A stretch of 64,000 nt of DNA from DASZTV01 sp035550655 (lineage in GTDB: Bacteria > Actinomycetota > Actinomycetes > JAFAQI01), in assembly GCA_035550655.1 (NCBI GenBank), contig DASZOU010000027.1:1-64000 (forward strand), in the 5' to 3' direction. How positions within the stretch are numbered: position 1 is the stretch's first letter; the number at the start of each line of letters is the position of its first letter. Shown in pieces: positions 33,867 through 44,214 of this stretch. The notes beneath the pieces were generated by a model that ran no database searches, was not told the origin of the DNA, and saw only the letters and a program-made list of their open reading frames with translations. Made by a program: the position numbers and the translations under genes.

Positions 33867-34771
33867 CCTAACGACTCGCCGAACGTTCGACCGGTGAGGC
33901 GCTCGTAGGCCTCGACGTACTTCTCCCTGGTGCGAGCCACCACATCGTCGGGAAGCGGTGGCGGCGGGCCCGAGCGGTCCCAGCCGGATTCGTGCGCCAG
34001 CCAGTCGCGGACGTACTGCTTGTCATACGACGGTTGCGCGCCACCGGGCTGCCAGGACTCCGCCGGCCAGAAGCGAGACGAGTCCGGCGTCAGCACCTCG
34101 TCCGCGAGCACCAGGCGGCCGCCGGTGTCGCGTCCCAGCTCCACCTTGGTGTCGGCCAGCAGGATGCCTGCCTTCTCCGCGAGGTCACGGCCGCGCTCGT
34201 ACACCGCCAGCGTCAGCTCGCGCAGCTCCTCAGCTGTGTGCGCCCCGAGCTCCGCGACCACGTCCTCGTAGGTCATCGGAGCGTCGTGCATGCCGATCGG
34301 TGCTTTCGTGGTCGGTGTGAAGATGGCGTGGGGAAGCCGCGAGCCGTCGACGAGACCGGGCGGCAGGGGGACACCACACACGGAGCCGTTCTGCTCGTAG
34401 TCCGCGACGCCGCTCCCTGCCAGGTAGCCCCGCGCCACGCACTCGACCGGAATCATCGAGAGCCTGCGGCACAGCACCGACCTGCTTCGCAGCTGCTCGG
34501 CGAACGGGCGGAAGATGGTCGGGAACTCGACCGGGTCCGCGGTCACGACATGGTTCGGCAGCACGTCGGTGAGCTGGTCGAACCACCACAGCGAGAGCTG
34601 GGTGAGGACGGCGCCCTTGTCGGGGATGACCGTGGGAAGGACGTAGTCGAAGGCCGAGATCCGGTCGCTGGCGACCATCAGCAGCAAACCGTCGCCGGCG
34701 TCGTACAGGTCTCTGACCTTGCCCGCGTGCAGGTGCCGCTCGGCAAGCTCCGGAATCGGCCCGCCGGTCAC
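33863..34771 (-). CDS. purC: Phosphoribosylaminoimidazole-succinocarboxamide synthase (SAICAR synthase)
   Basis: The 302-aa enzyme ligates aspartate to CAIR (step 8). It has HAGKVRDLYDAGDGLLLMVA, SDRISAFDYVLPTVIPDKG, MIPVECVARGYLAGSG and LADTKVELG. The GTG at 34771 overlaps the purB stop by 4 nt, so it is coupled to purB. The longer open frame upstream is purB shadow. Confidence 0.96.
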   Translation of the reverse strand: MTGGPIPELAERHLHAGKVRDLYDAGDGLLLMVASDRISAFDYVLPTVIPDKGAVLTQLSLWWFDQLTDVLPNHVVTADPVEFPTIFRPFAEQLRSRSVLCRRLSMIPVECVARGYLAGSGVADYEQNGSVCGVPLPPGLVDGSRLPHAIFTPTTKAPIGMHDAPMTYEDVVAELGAHTAEELRELTLAVYERGRDLAEKAGILLADTKVELGRDTGGRLVLADEVLTPDSSRFWPAESWQPGGAQPSYDKQYVRDWLAHESGWDRSGPPPPLPDDVVARTREKYVEAYERLTGRTFGESLG

Positions 34772-36075
34772 GAGAGGGCTGCGACCCGGTCGAACACGTC
34801 GGCCAGCCGTTCGAGGTAGCGCTCCGGCCGGCACACCTCGTCGAGCCTCGCGTCGTCCAGCACCTGGCCGGCGTCGGCCGCGTGCTTGCGCAGCGTCTCG
34901 CGGAACGGCACGCCCGACGACCAGGTCTCCATGGCAGCTGCCTGAGTGAGCGCGTACGCCGACTCGCGGGACAGCCCGCTCTCGACCAGCTCCAGCAACA
35001 CCGCGCTGGAGTAGATCAGCCCGCCGGTGGCATCGAGGTTCGCGAGCATCCGCGACGCGTCGACCACCAGCCCGTTGACCAGCCTCGAGGTGAGGTGCAG
35101 CAGGTAGTCGGTTCCGATCGCAGCGTCGGGCAGGGCGATCCGCTCGACCGAGGAGTGGGAGATGTCCCGCTCGTGCCAGAGGGGGATTCCCTCCATGACC
35201 GGTACGACCTGCGCCCGCACGATCCTGGCCAGTCCGCAGATCCGCTCGCACATGATCGGGTTGCGCTTGTGCGGCATCGCACTCGAGCCCTTCTGGCCGG
35301 AGCCGAACGGCTCGGCCAGCTCGCGCACCTCGGTGCGCTGGCCGTGACGAACCTCGAGGGCGATCGCCTCGCAGACCGTCGCGAGCACCGCGAGCGCCGA
35401 CACCCACTCGCTGATCCCGTCGCGGATGACGACCTGCGTCGCGACCTCCGCCGGGCGCAGGCCGAGTGCCGTCGCGACGTGCTGCTCGATCGACGGGTCG
35501 ATGTTGGAGTAGGTGCCGACGGCGCCGGAGATCTTGATCACGCCGACGGCGTCACGCGCCGCCTGCAACCGGTCCCGAGAGCGCGCCATGGCGAAGGCGA
35601 AGTCGGCGACGCGATGACCCCAGGTGTCCGGCTCGGCGTGGACCCCGTGAGTGCGGCCGACCCGCAACGTCGCACGGTGCGTCAGCGCATGGTCGCGCAG
35701 CGCCACGACTACCTCAGTGGCGCGCGCGACAAGCAGATCGGTTGCCTCGGTCAGCTGGATGGCGAGCGCGGTGTCGAGCAGGTCGGAGGAGGTCATGCCG
35801 TGGTGCACCCAGGCGGCCGCCTCACGCGGACTGGTGTTGTCGGCCCAGGCGGTGAGGAACGCGATGACGTCGTGCTGCGTGACGGCCTCGACCGCGGCCA
35901 CCGCCTCCGGCGTGGGAGCGGGCGCCGCGAGCACCGGCGCGACGGCGTCGGCGGGCACCGTGCCGGCGGCGGCATGTGCTTCGAGCACGAGCGCCTCGAC
36001 CTTGCACCACAGCTCGTACTTGTGCGCCTCACTCCACACCTGCCCCATCTCGGGGAGGGTGTAGCGCTCGATCAT
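34768..36075 (-). CDS. purB: Adenylosuccinate lyase
   Basis: The 435-aa fumarase-superfamily lyase acts at two purine steps (SAICAR to AICAR, adenylosuccinate to AMP). It has VHHGMTSSDLLDTALA, the signature GSGQKGSSAMPHKRNP, and catalytic His regions. ATG at 36075 shares one base with the purD stop (TGATG). The open frame continues upstream only as purD shadow. Confidence 0.96.
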   Translation of the reverse strand: MIERYTLPEMGQVWSEAHKYELWCKVEALVLEAHAAAGTVPADAVAPVLAAPAPTPEAVAAVEAVTQHDVIAFLTAWADNTSPREAAAWVHHGMTSSDLLDTALAIQLTEATDLLVARATEVVVALRDHALTHRATLRVGRTHGVHAEPDTWGHRVADFAFAMARSRDRLQAARDAVGVIKISGAVGTYSNIDPSIEQHVATALGLRPAEVATQVVIRDGISEWVSALAVLATVCEAIALEVRHGQRTEVRELAEPFGSGQKGSSAMPHKRNPIMCERICGLARIVRAQVVPVMEGIPLWHERDISHSSVERIALPDAAIGTDYLLHLTSRLVNGLVVDASRMLANLDATGGLIYSSAVLLELVESGLSRESAYALTQAAAMETWSSGVPFRETLRKHAADAGQVLDDARLDEVCRPERYLERLADVFDRVAALS

Positions 36076-37319
36076 CAGCTCTCCTCGGCAGCCTGCTGGG
36101 CTTCTTCCTGCGCAGCGCGCAGTGCGATATCCGTGCGGTAGTGCGACCCGTCGATCCGGACGTGCTTCACGGCGTCGTACGCCGATTCTCTCGCACTCCG
36201 CAGATCGGCGCCCACAGCCGTCACCGCCAGAACCCGGCCACCGCTCGTCACGACCCGAGCGCCGTCGCGGGTGGTTCCCGCGTGCAGCACGTCGGCACCG
36301 CTGATCTCGTCCAGCCCCTCGACCGGATCGCCGGTCCGGGGGGAGGCGGGGTATCCGGCGGCGGCCACCACGACGGTGACCGACGCGCCGTCGCGCCACC
36401 GCAGCGGCGGATGCCCGGCAAGCGTTCCGGTAGCCGCCGCGTGAAGCAGCTCACCGAGGGGCGAGTCGAGCAGCGCCAGCACCGACTGGGTCTCGGGATC
36501 GCCGAACCGCACGTTGAACTCGACCACCCGCACGCCGCGCGACGTCAGCGCGAGCCCGGCGTACAGCAGTCCGGCGAAGGGCGTCCCGCGCCGCGCCATC
36601 TCCGCGACGGTCGGCTGCACCACCGTCGAGACGACCTCATCGACCAGCCCCGGCGGCGCCCACGGCAGCGGTGCGTAGGCGCCCATCCCGCCGGTGTTGG
36701 GGCCGGTGTCGCCGTCCCCGACCCGCTTGAAGTCCTGCGCCGGGATGAGCGGCACGATCGCTTCCCCGTCGGTGATGCAGAACAGCGACACCTCCGGACC
36801 GTCCAGATACTCCTCGACGACCACGGTGTGCCCGACGGCATGCGCGAGCGCCGCGTCACGGTCGTCGGTGACGACGACGCCCTTGCCGGCGGCGAGCTCG
36901 TCGTGCTTGACGACGTACGGCGGGCCGAAGCTGTCCAGCGCCGCGGCGACCCCGTCCGGCGACGTGCACCGCAGGTAACCGGCGGTCGGCACCCCGGCGG
37001 CCGCCATGACCTCCTTGGCGAACGCCTTGCTGCCCTCGAGCTCGGCAGCGGCCGCGCTAGGCCCGAACACGTCGAACCCGGCGGCCCGCAGCTGATCAGC
37101 CGCACCCGCGACGAGCGGAGCCTCCGGCCCGACGACCACAAGATCAGCCGCCGCCTGCTTCGCCGCCGCCACCCAGTCGCCCGCAGGCAGCAACTCGGCG
37201 ACCAACCCGATGCCCGGATTCCCCGCCGAGCAGAAGATCGCCGAGACGGAGGGATCGCGCGCCAACGCAAGGCAAAGCGCATGCTCGCGCCCACCAGAAC
37301 CAAGAACAAGAACCCGCAC
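36075..37319 (-). CDS. purD: Phosphoribosylamine-glycine ligase (GAR synthetase)
   Basis: The 414-aa ATP-grasp enzyme makes GAR (step 2). It has MRVLVLGSGGREHALCLALA, NPGI, VVKHDELAAGKGVVVTDD and FNVRFGDPETQ. GTG start. It is the first gene of the purD-purB-purC-purS run, which overlaps or abuts at every junction. Upstream lies a 293-bp gap with a large nested palindrome and then purA. Confidence 0.97.
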   Translation of the reverse strand: MRVLVLGSGGREHALCLALARDPSVSAIFCSAGNPGIGLVAELLPAGDWVAAAKQAAADLVVVGPEAPLVAGAADQLRAAGFDVFGPSAAAAELEGSKAFAKEVMAAAGVPTAGYLRCTSPDGVAAALDSFGPPYVVKHDELAAGKGVVVTDDRDAALAHAVGHTVVVEEYLDGPEVSLFCITDGEAIVPLIPAQDFKRVGDGDTGPNTGGMGAYAPLPWAPPGLVDEVVSTVVQPTVAEMARRGTPFAGLLYAGLALTSRGVRVVEFNVRFGDPETQSVLALLDSPLGELLHAAATGTLAGHPPLRWRDGASVTVVVAAAGYPASPRTGDPVEGLDEISGADVLHAGTTRDGARVVTSGGRVLAVTAVGADLRSARESAYDAVKHVRIDGSHYRTDIALRAAQEEAQQAAEES

Positions 37320-37612
37320 GTGCCGACCCTACTTTTCGGACATGAGACGGCCGCACCGGTCAGGTGGGGGACGTCGGCCGGAGAAGGCGTGGGGAAAGTC
37401 CGCGCAGCGAAGCGAGCAGACTTTCCCCCAGCCGACGGAGGCCGACGTCCCCCACCGACGCACGTCACGCACCGCAAAGCCCATCGACACGCGCCCCGAG
37501 TCCGGCCTTCACGCGGGGCCCGTCATCGACGACGACGGAGAAGATCACGGAGTCTCGCCACGTCCCGTCGCCGCGGGCGGCCGTCAGGAGCCGTTGCCAA
37601 CCGAGAGCGCCC
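37320..37612. repeat. Gap between purA and purD with a nested long inverted repeat
   Basis: No convincing gene is seen. Outer arms GTGGGGGACGTCGGCC (37364-37379) are inverted at 37440-37455, perfect over 16 bp. Inside them, GGGGAAAGTC (37391-37400) is inverted at 37419-37428, around a GCGAAGCGAGC centre. It may terminate purA (minus strand), or be an actinobacterial palindromic repeat. The remaining 37456-37612 has an open frame resembling no known family. Confidence 0.6.
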
Positions 37613-38896
<1,284 letters not shown>

Positions 38897-38941
38897 CGAG
38901 TCCGTCCCTTCAGGTGCCGGATCCCGCAGCCTGACAACACG

Positions 38942-38973
38942 AGAGGCCCGGGTCGCAAGCGACCGGAGCCTCT
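38942..38973 (-). terminator. Hairpin between DUF3151 gene and purA
   Basis: AGAGGC-CCGGGTCGC (38942-38956) pairs with GCGACC-GGA-GCCTCT ending at 38973, 14 to 15 of 16 positions, with a short AA loop. It lies downstream of DUF3151 (stop 39017) and upstream of purA. Likely a terminator; a purA leader element cannot be excluded. Confidence 0.55.
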
Positions 38974-39016
38974 TGCGGAAAAAGGCTACCCCGCCTCGGC
39001 CGGTCCGCGCCGGAAG

Positions 39017-39430
39017 TTACGCGAGCGCGGCTGCGGCCGCCGGATCGCTGTCGTCGAGGAACTGCCGGCAGCGTTCAGCCTCGTCGGACTCTCCGATCGC
39101 ACCTGCCGCTCTTCCCAGCGCGTGGAGGCAGCGAAGGAAACCCTGGTTCGGCTCGTGCGACCACGGCACCGGGCCGTGGCCCTTCCAGCCGGCGCGGCGC
39201 AGCGCGTCGAGGCCACGGTGGTAGCCGACCCGCGCGTACGCATAGGACTCGACCACCGACCGAGCGGCAAAGGCGCGGTCGGCAAGCGCCGCCCAAGCAG
39301 CCGAGTGCGTGGGGAACGCGGCCGCGACCGCTGTCGGGTCGTCGCCGCGCTCGAGCGCCTCGCGTGCCGCGGTGTTGTCAGGCAGCAGCGTGGCCGGGGG
39401 CTCGCCGAGCAGGTTGTGCGAGTGCGTCAT
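39017..39430 (-). CDS. DUF3151 family protein
   Basis: The 137-aa protein begins MTHSHNLLGEPPATLLPDNT. It has HSAAWAALADRAF and SYAYARVGYHRGLDALRRAG, then PWSHEPNQGFLRCLHALGRA, the DUF3151 signature of actinobacteria. The role is unknown; the family is mostly helical and TPR-like. ATG start at 39430 is 10 bp after the L,D-transpeptidase stop, so the two may share a transcript. Confidence 0.92.
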   Translation of the reverse strand: MTHSHNLLGEPPATLLPDNTAAREALERGDDPTAVAAAFPTHSAAWAALADRAFAARSVVESYAYARVGYHRGLDALRRAGWKGHGPVPWSHEPNQGFLRCLHALGRAAGAIGESDEAERCRQFLDDSDPAAAAALA

Positions 39431-39440
39431 GGGCGGCGGG

Positions 39441-41003
39441 TCAGCGGTAGATCCACACCGGCGTACCGACGGTGAAGGTCTTGTAGTAGTAGCGGAGCAC
39501 CGCGCTGTTGCTGATCCGGACGCAGCCGTGGCTCGCCGGGTACGGCGGCACCTCGCCGCCGCTGTTGCTGTCGCCTTCGCCGTGGATCGCGAACCCGGTG
39601 TTCGTGAAGTACGACGGGTAGTACAGCTCGCCGAGCTTCGACTTCTGCCAGCCGGTCTGCTTGTACTGCACCGAGAAGTGTCCGGTCGGGGTGATCGCGA
39701 CGGCGGGCTGGCCGTCAGAGCCGGTGTAGCTGTAGCCGCCACCGGTGGAGGTGTCGAGAATCCGCCAGACCTGGCCGTCCTTGAGGATCAGCAGGATCTG
39801 CTTGGTGAGGTTGACCTGGACGGAGGTGCCGCTGCTGACCGGCTTTCGCACGTGCGGCAGCTTCGGGTGAGCGAGCGCCTTCCACACGTTCGTGCCAGCG
39901 ACGCCGTCGCGGTGGAAGCCCTGCACCTTCTGGAACGCCGTCACGGCGTGCACCATGTCCCAGCCGTAGAACGACGACTTCGCACCGACGTCGTAGTGCA
40001 ACGCACGTAGCCGGGCCTGCAACGTGCGGACGTCGGTGCCCGATTCGCCGTACTGAAGCGCGCGGTTGACGACCTCGATGTTGAGCACCCGGCTCACCGC
40101 GTCGGAGTGAATCGAGTCCGCCGGCCGCGCGATGCGGTAGTGCAGCATCGCGTAGGCAGCGGGCGTGATCGTGAACGCGAACCGGCCGTGGTGCGGCGTC
40201 GCCTTCGCGACGCTGCGCCAGGTCCCGCTGCGGCGCCGCTCGAGAAATACAGCGCCGGCGTTCTTCGGCTCGATGTGGCCGACGATGTGGGTCGGGGTCC
40301 GGGCGGGAGCGACCGAGAGCTTCCGCACTGTGACGCGCGGCCGTACGGTCATCGTCAGCGGCGTGCTGGTGGACGAGCTGTACGCCGGGGTCTGCGCGAA
40401 CAGAACGCGGTACTGACCGTTGCGGTGGGGCTGCACGCGCCACCGCACCCGGCCGTTGCTGCCGGTCTGCTTGGTGCCGGCGTCCGGCGCGGAGTGCCAG
40501 GGACCGGTGCGCGACGCGCGGTGCTGCAGCGTTGCGGATGCTCCCGACACCGGCCCGCTGACGGCACCGGCCGTCGTGAGGGCGGCGCTCACCATCGCCT
40601 TCTGACCGTAGGTGATCACGGCGGGCGTCAACGATGCCGTCCACGCGGTCGGCTGCTGCAGCGTGAAAGTCGGCCCGGCGTACGTCGTGTCCGACGCGAC
40701 CACGTCGACCGGGCCGGTCGACGCGCCGTCGGGAACGACGGCGGTGAGCTGGGTCGGGCTTACGGTGTCGACGCTGGTGGCCGCGATGTTCTGGCTGAAG
40801 GTCACCGTCGCGGTGCCATCGGTGGGGAAGGTGGTGGCGCCCTGGGCGGTGAGCGTGACGGTCTGCCCGACCTGCCCGTACGGCGGGTCGACGGTGAAGG
40901 ATCCGGTCGAGTCGTCGGCGTAGACCGGCGCTGTGACCAGCCCAAAGCCACACAGCAACGCCGCGCAGCCGGTCACCGACGCGACGCGAAGCCAGCGCAC
41001 CAT
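39441..41003 (-). CDS. Secreted L,D-transpeptidase with Ig-like and peptidoglycan-binding domains
   Basis: The 520-aa protein has a signal peptide (MVRWLRVASVTGCAALLCGF), an IPT/Ig-like domain (SFTVDPPYGQVGQTVTLTAQ), a second beta region, a PG_binding_1 domain (LQYGESGTDVRTLQARLRAL), and the YkuD domain with HGEGDSNSGGEVPPYPASHG followed by CVR (catalytic Cys). It should cross-link or remodel peptidoglycan outside the membrane. ATG 41003 follows GGGGGAG; an upstream GTG (41045) is possible but lacks a site. Confidence 0.92.
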   Translation of the reverse strand: MVRWLRVASVTGCAALLCGFGLVTAPVYADDSTGSFTVDPPYGQVGQTVTLTAQGATTFPTDGTATVTFSQNIAATSVDTVSPTQLTAVVPDGASTGPVDVVASDTTYAGPTFTLQQPTAWTASLTPAVITYGQKAMVSAALTTAGAVSGPVSGASATLQHRASRTGPWHSAPDAGTKQTGSNGRVRWRVQPHRNGQYRVLFAQTPAYSSSTSTPLTMTVRPRVTVRKLSVAPARTPTHIVGHIEPKNAGAVFLERRRSGTWRSVAKATPHHGRFAFTITPAAYAMLHYRIARPADSIHSDAVSRVLNIEVVNRALQYGESGTDVRTLQARLRALHYDVGAKSSFYGWDMVHAVTAFQKVQGFHRDGVAGTNVWKALAHPKLPHVRKPVSSGTSVQVNLTKQILLILKDGQVWRILDTSTGGGYSYTGSDGQPAVAITPTGHFSVQYKQTGWQKSKLGELYYPSYFTNTGFAIHGEGDSNSGGEVPPYPASHGCVRISNSAVLRYYYKTFTVGTPVWIYR

Positions 41004-41023
41004 GCTCCGGCTCTCCCCCATCA

Positions 41024-41046
41024 CGTGAGATTTCAGTCCTCTCACG
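41024..41046. promoter_or_regulatory. Hairpin in the leader of the L,D-transpeptidase gene
   Basis: CGTGAGA (41024-41030) is inverted at 41040-41046 around a 9-nt loop. It lies 21 nt upstream of the chosen start codon and could be part of the 5' leader or an operator. No riboswitch family was recognised. Confidence 0.3.
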
Positions 41047-41073
41047 ATACGGGTGAGGGCTGGATTTCGCGCG

Positions 41074-42099
<1,026 letters not shown>

Positions 42100-42132
42100 C
42101 TCACTCGTCTCCTCAGTTGATCAAGCTCATCG

Positions 42133-42807
42133 ATGAACTTGCCCGCCAGTATGGGCCGATACCCTTCGCCGGTGCACCAGGAGTACGCCGGGCTGCTCGG
42201 CTCGATCTCGCCGAGCCACCTGCTGTCCACCTTCGGCGTCATCGGCGTCATGGTCGTGCTTTTCGCCCAGACCGGACTGCTGATCGGCTTCTTCCTGCCG
42301 GGCGACTCCCTGCTGTTCCTCGCCGGCTACGCGACCGACCGCCACAACAACCTGCACGTCCACCTGCCGCTCGGTTGGCTGCTGATCGCCGCGGCTGCCG
42401 GCGCGGTGGTCGGCGGCCAGCTCGGCTACGAGGTGGGACGGCGGGCCGGCGCCTCGCTGCACGACCGCAAGAACTCCCGGTTCTACAAGCAGGAGTACGC
42501 CGACCGAGCCGAGCAGTTCCTCGAGCGGTTCGGGGAGATCAAGGCCGTGGCGCTGTCGCGGTTCGTGCCCGTCGTACGGACCTTCACCTCGCCCATCGTC
42601 GGCGTCGCGGGGGTGTCGATCCCGCGCTACACCGTCGCGAACCTGATCGGCGGGCTGCTGTGGACCGTGCCGATCATCGTGCTGGGCCACTTTCTGGGGC
42701 ACATCTCGTTCATCCGCAAGTACGTCGAGATCCTCGCGATCGCGGCCGTGGTCCTGTCGGTCGTTCCAGCGCTGATCCACATGTCCCGGTCCCGCAACCG
42801 AGCCTGA
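42133..42807 (+). CDS. DedA family (VTT-domain) membrane protein
   Basis: The 224-aa protein has several membrane segments and the DedA motifs FFLPGDSLLFLAGY and RFVPVVRTFTSPIVGVAGVS (conserved Arg and Glu/Asp region), with QLGYEVGRRAG. DedA/VTT proteins act in lipid scrambling or membrane homeostasis. Start is uncertain: ATG 42133, ATG 42151 or GTG 42172 (V H Q E Y A G L L G); the ribosome sites are weak. Confidence 0.9.
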   Translation: MNLPASMGRYPSPVHQEYAGLLGSISPSHLLSTFGVIGVMVVLFAQTGLLIGFFLPGDSLLFLAGYATDRHNNLHVHLPLGWLLIAAAAGAVVGGQLGYEVGRRAGASLHDRKNSRFYKQEYADRAEQFLERFGEIKAVALSRFVPVVRTFTSPIVGVAGVSIPRYTVANLIGGLLWTVPIIVLGHFLGHISFIRKYVEILAIAAVVLSVVPALIHMSRSRNRA

Positions 42808-42884
42808 CCCTCCCCGCGAACTTGCACTTTCGGCCCGTTTCCGCGACGGAAACCGCACGATTTCGCAAGTTCGGCGAGGATTTG

Positions 42885-43655
42885 TCAGCTGGCGTCGACC
42901 CGCGACGACAGCGCCCGCACGAGCTGGTGGGGCAAGGCGTTGACCAGGCCGCTTGCCGCCCGGTAGTGCAGGCCCGGCACGGACAGCAGCCGGCCACGCT
43001 CGACCGCGTCGAGCGACGCCTTCGCCACCGCGTCGGGAGTCAGCCAGAACTTGCCGGCAAGTGACTTCGGGTCCGGGCCGTCCGGGTTCATCTCCGTGTA
43101 CACGTAGCCGGGCTTGAGCAACGTCACGTGCACTCCCGTGCCACGCAGCTCGGCAGCAAGCCCTTCGGTGAACGTGGAGACGAACGCCTTCGTCGCCGCG
43201 TAGGTCACGAAGCCGCGCAGCGGCTGGTCGCCCGCAAGCGACGAGACGTTGAGAATGCCGCCCTTGCCTGCTGCCACCATCGGCTCGACGACCGCCCGGG
43301 TGAGCCGCACCAGAGCGAGCACGTTGAGGCGGACCATCCCCGCCTCTTGCTCCGCCGGTCGCGAGACGAACGTGCCACCGCCGCCATCCGCACCGGCGTT
43401 GTTCACGAGCAGCTCCACCGGGGACTCCGCGAGTCGCTGCTCGACCGCCGCCACGCCCTCCTCGCTGCAGAGGTCCGCGGTGATGACGTTGACCTTGACG
43501 TTCTTGATGCCCGCCGCGAGCTGGTGCAGCCGCTCGGTCCGGCGCGCGACGACAGTCAGCTCGGTGCCCCGGCGAGCGAGCTCTTGGGCGTACTCCCAGC
43601 CGATGCCGCTGGAGGCGCCGGTGACGAGCGCGGAGGAGAACTGATAGCGCGGCAT
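42885..43655 (-). CDS. SDR family NAD(P)-dependent oxidoreductase
   Basis: The 256-aa classical SDR has the cofactor loop ALVTGASSGIGWEYAQELAR, the structural NNAGADGGGG, the catalytic Ser (NVSSLAG) and the Tyr/Lys pair YAATK. No cofactor-specificity or substrate call is possible, though YTEMNPDGPDPKSLAG is a common C-terminal variant. It starts 13 bp after pyrE on the same strand, so it may be transcribed with the pyrE/clpB run. Confidence 0.93.
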   Translation of the reverse strand: MPRYQFSSALVTGASSGIGWEYAQELARRGTELTVVARRTERLHQLAAGIKNVKVNVITADLCSEEGVAAVEQRLAESPVELLVNNAGADGGGGTFVSRPAEQEAGMVRLNVLALVRLTRAVVEPMVAAGKGGILNVSSLAGDQPLRGFVTYAATKAFVSTFTEGLAAELRGTGVHVTLLKPGYVYTEMNPDGPDPKSLAGKFWLTPDAVAKASLDAVERGRLLSVPGLHYRAASGLVNALPHQLVRALSSRVDAS

Positions 43656-43668
43656 CCGCGGCGTCGCT

Positions 43669-44205
43669 CTACTCGAGGCCGAGATCGGCGAGGGAGTACG
43701 CCGCGCGGTACTCCAGGCCGGCTGCGGCGACAGCGTCCGCCGCGCCGCGCTCGACGATGACCGCCACGCCGACCACCTCGGCGCCCGCCTCCCGCAGCGC
43801 CTCGACGGCGGTCAACACCGAGCCGCCCGTGGTTGAGGTGTCCTCGACCGCGAGGACGCGGCGCCCGACCACGTCGGGCCCCTCGATGCGTCGTTGCAGG
43901 CCGTGCGCCTTGCCCTCCTTGCGGACGACGAAGGCGTCGAGCTTGTCGCCGTCCGCGGCTGCTGCGTGCAGCATCGCGGCGGCGACGGGGTCGGCGCCGA
44001 GTGTCAGTCCACCGACCGCGTCGTAGTCGAGATCACGCGTGAGCTCACGCATCACCCGACCGACCAGCGGAGCGGCCTGCCCCGACAGCGTCACGCGCCG
44101 CAGGTCGACGTAGTAGTCGGCCTCGCGACCGGACGACAGCGTCACCTTGCCGTGCACCACGGCGTCAGACTTGATCAGCTCCAGCAGTTCGTCGCGGTGG
44201 CTCAC
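43669..44205 (-). CDS. pyrE: Orotate phosphoribosyltransferase
   Basis: The 178-aa PRTase makes OMP from orotate and PRPP. It has KSDAVVHGKVTLSSGREADY, LTLGADPVAAAMLHAA, the PRPP motif VLAVEDTSTTGGSVL, and a C-terminal VIVERGAADAV. ATG start is 9 bp after the clpB stop, so it is probably expressed with the clpB/dnaK array despite its unrelated pathway. Confidence 0.95.
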   Translation of the reverse strand: MSHRDELLELIKSDAVVHGKVTLSSGREADYYVDLRRVTLSGQAAPLVGRVMRELTRDLDYDAVGGLTLGADPVAAAMLHAAAADGDKLDAFVVRKEGKAHGLQRRIEGPDVVGRRVLAVEDTSTTGGSVLTAVEALREAGAEVVGVAVIVERGAADAVAAAGLEYRAAYSLADLGLE

Positions 44206-44214
44206 GCCGCGAGG

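Noticed and set aside
37465..37612. Possible acetyltransferase C-terminal remnant (minus strand, TWRDSVIFSVVVDD)
   Set aside because: Only a short GNAT-like phrase is present and the frame lacks a start and core; too weak to call.
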